Source: Spirochaetaceae bacterium (lineage in GTDB: Bacteria; Spirochaetota; Spirochaetia; SZUA-6; Fen-1364). Taken from it: a DNA stretch of 6,417 nt. Under the pieces are notes generated by a model. That model worked only from the letters and a program-made list of their open reading frames with translations, made no database searches and was not told where the DNA came from. The position numbers and the translations under genes are program-made. Positions 5,800 through 6,417 of this stretch are shown here, piece by piece; the first letter of the stretch is position 1; each line of letters opens with the position of its first letter. The stretch lies in assembly GCA_003141795.1 (NCBI GenBank), contig PLNO01000236.1, forward strand, positions 15,554-21,970, in the 5' to 3' direction.

Positions 5800-6417
5800 A
5801 TGGCTGCGTCATGCCGACGTTTTGCGGTGCTGCTTGCCCTGTTCAGCCTGGTGGTTGGACCGGCATTCGCTCAAGACACGACTTCTGACAACGGCTTCAA
5901 GTTCAAGATGGATCTCGGTATCGGAGTACAATCCTTCAATGAAGTGGACAACACGACAACGCCGCCTTCGACGACGACGACCTACCAGTCGCTCGCTTTT
6001 GCTCCCGATATCTCGTTCGGGAACCTCGGCATAGGGCTGGCACTCGTCCTCAATTACCGATTCGCCGGCACCGGGAGCTCTTTCATGATCAGGGAGGCGG
6101 ACTGGGTGCCCTCGACGGTCACCTTCGAGTCCATCCTGGCCCTGTACCTGCCCAAGATCATGTACGTGCGCTGGGGAGAGCAGGGTGACCCCCTGTTCGT
6201 GAAGTTCGGCTCCTTCAATGACGGCACCCTCGGCGACGGATTCATCGTCGGCGACTATGCCAACACTCTGTTCCTCCCTTCCGACAGGCATTTCGGCCTC
6301 GAGGCGGGCCTTGACGGGAACCTCTTCAAGTTCCCCTACGTCGGTGGACAGGTCGTCGTCGGCAACGTTGCAGCGCTCGACGTGCTTGCCGGCAGGATCT
6401 ACGTGAGGCCCCTCGTA
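5800..6417 (+). CDS. Exported outer-membrane beta-barrel-like protein (3' end missing)
   Basis: The frame opens at ATG 5800 behind a consensus ribosome binding site and stays open for 206 codons to the right edge. Residues 1-24 are a Sec signal peptide (basic CRR, hydrophobic AVLLALFSLVVG, cleavage at AFA before QDT); Cys5 precedes the hydrophobic core, so it is not a lipobox. The mature part has alternating amphipathic strands typical of outer-membrane barrels: FKFKMDLGIGVQSF, LGIGLALVLNYRF, FESILALYLPKIMYVRW, PLFVKFGSF, VGGQVVVGNV. A Thr/Pro-rich stretch at 52-61 probably forms a loop. The Gly-rich GTLGDGFIVGDYANTLF (142-158) and the closing RIYVRPL (199-205) are the most distinctive motifs. 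I do not know the family by name. It follows the giant gene by 65 bases on the same strand, which suggests a shared role in the outer membrane; porin-like or structural roles are both possible. Confidence 0.85.
   Translation, partial: MAASCRRFAVLLALFSLVVGPAFAQDTTSDNGFKFKMDLGIGVQSFNEVDNTTTPPSTTTTYQSLAFAPDISFGNLGIGLALVLNYRFAGTGSSFMIREADWVPSTVTFESILALYLPKIMYVRWGEQGDPLFVKFGSFNDGTLGDGFIVGDYANTLFLPSDRHFGLEAGLDGNLFKFPYVGGQVVVGNVAALDVLAGRIYVRPLV
5953..5982 (+). repeat. Short ACG-repeat stretch coding a Thr/Pro loop
   Basis: Ten codons coding TTTPPSTTTT, seven of them Thr and five of those ACG (four in a row are ACG ACG ACG ACC). The tract lies between two predicted strands of the barrel-like protein, so it is probably an exposed loop. 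A short trinucleotide run like this can vary in length by whole codons without breaking the frame. Confidence 0.5.

Noticed and set aside
5953..5982. ACG repeat as a phase-variable tract
   Set aside because: The repeat unit is three bases and only four near-identical units long, so slippage would change loop length but not switch the gene off; kept as a short repeat only.
5809..6291. 160-codon minus-strand open frame opposite the small barrel gene
   Set aside because: The plus frame has a signal peptide, consensus ribosome binding site and beta-strand pattern; the antisense product has a run of arginines from the Thr codon repeat and no such support.

Overview
The window looks like GC-rich chromosomal DNA from a diderm (outer-membrane) bacterium. 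Two of its three genes encode exported, beta-rich proteins of outer-membrane type. A near-perfect AAGGAGGT ribosome binding site and the style of the proteins (a very large Ser/Thr/Leu-rich export beside a small barrel-like protein) would suit a GC-rich member of the Spirochaetota. That assignment is inference from style; there is no rRNA or marker gene here to prove it.

Layout: (1) 1-802, minus strand, the N-terminal 267 codons of a predicted soluble, mostly helical protein that I do not recognise; the gene runs off the left edge. (2) 803-841, a 39-base divergent gap. (3) 842-5734, plus strand, one 1630-residue protein that dominates the window. It has a signal peptide, two copies of a small beta module, a carbohydrate-binding-like jelly roll interrupted by an EF-hand-like acidic loop, a second jelly-roll-like segment, and a long C-terminal stretch of amphipathic strands ending in a Phe. 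The order of parts recalls the giant SprA-type outer-membrane proteins, but the protein is shorter and the resemblance is by eye only. (4) 5735-5799, a 65-base gap with a perfect TATAAT and a strong Shine-Dalgarno sequence. (5) 5800-6417, plus strand, the N-terminal 206 codons of a second exported protein with outer-membrane beta-barrel character, cut by the right edge.

Genes 3 and 5 are co-directional, with no visible terminator between them, and are plausibly functional partners at the outer membrane. The small barrel protein seems set up for much stronger expression (own promoter-like -10, consensus ribosome binding site, ATG) than the giant one (GTG or unsupported ATG, weak ribosome binding site). 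The divergent gene has no visible link in sequence to the other two. I saw no RNA genes, insertion sequences, CRISPR arrays or long DNA repeats.
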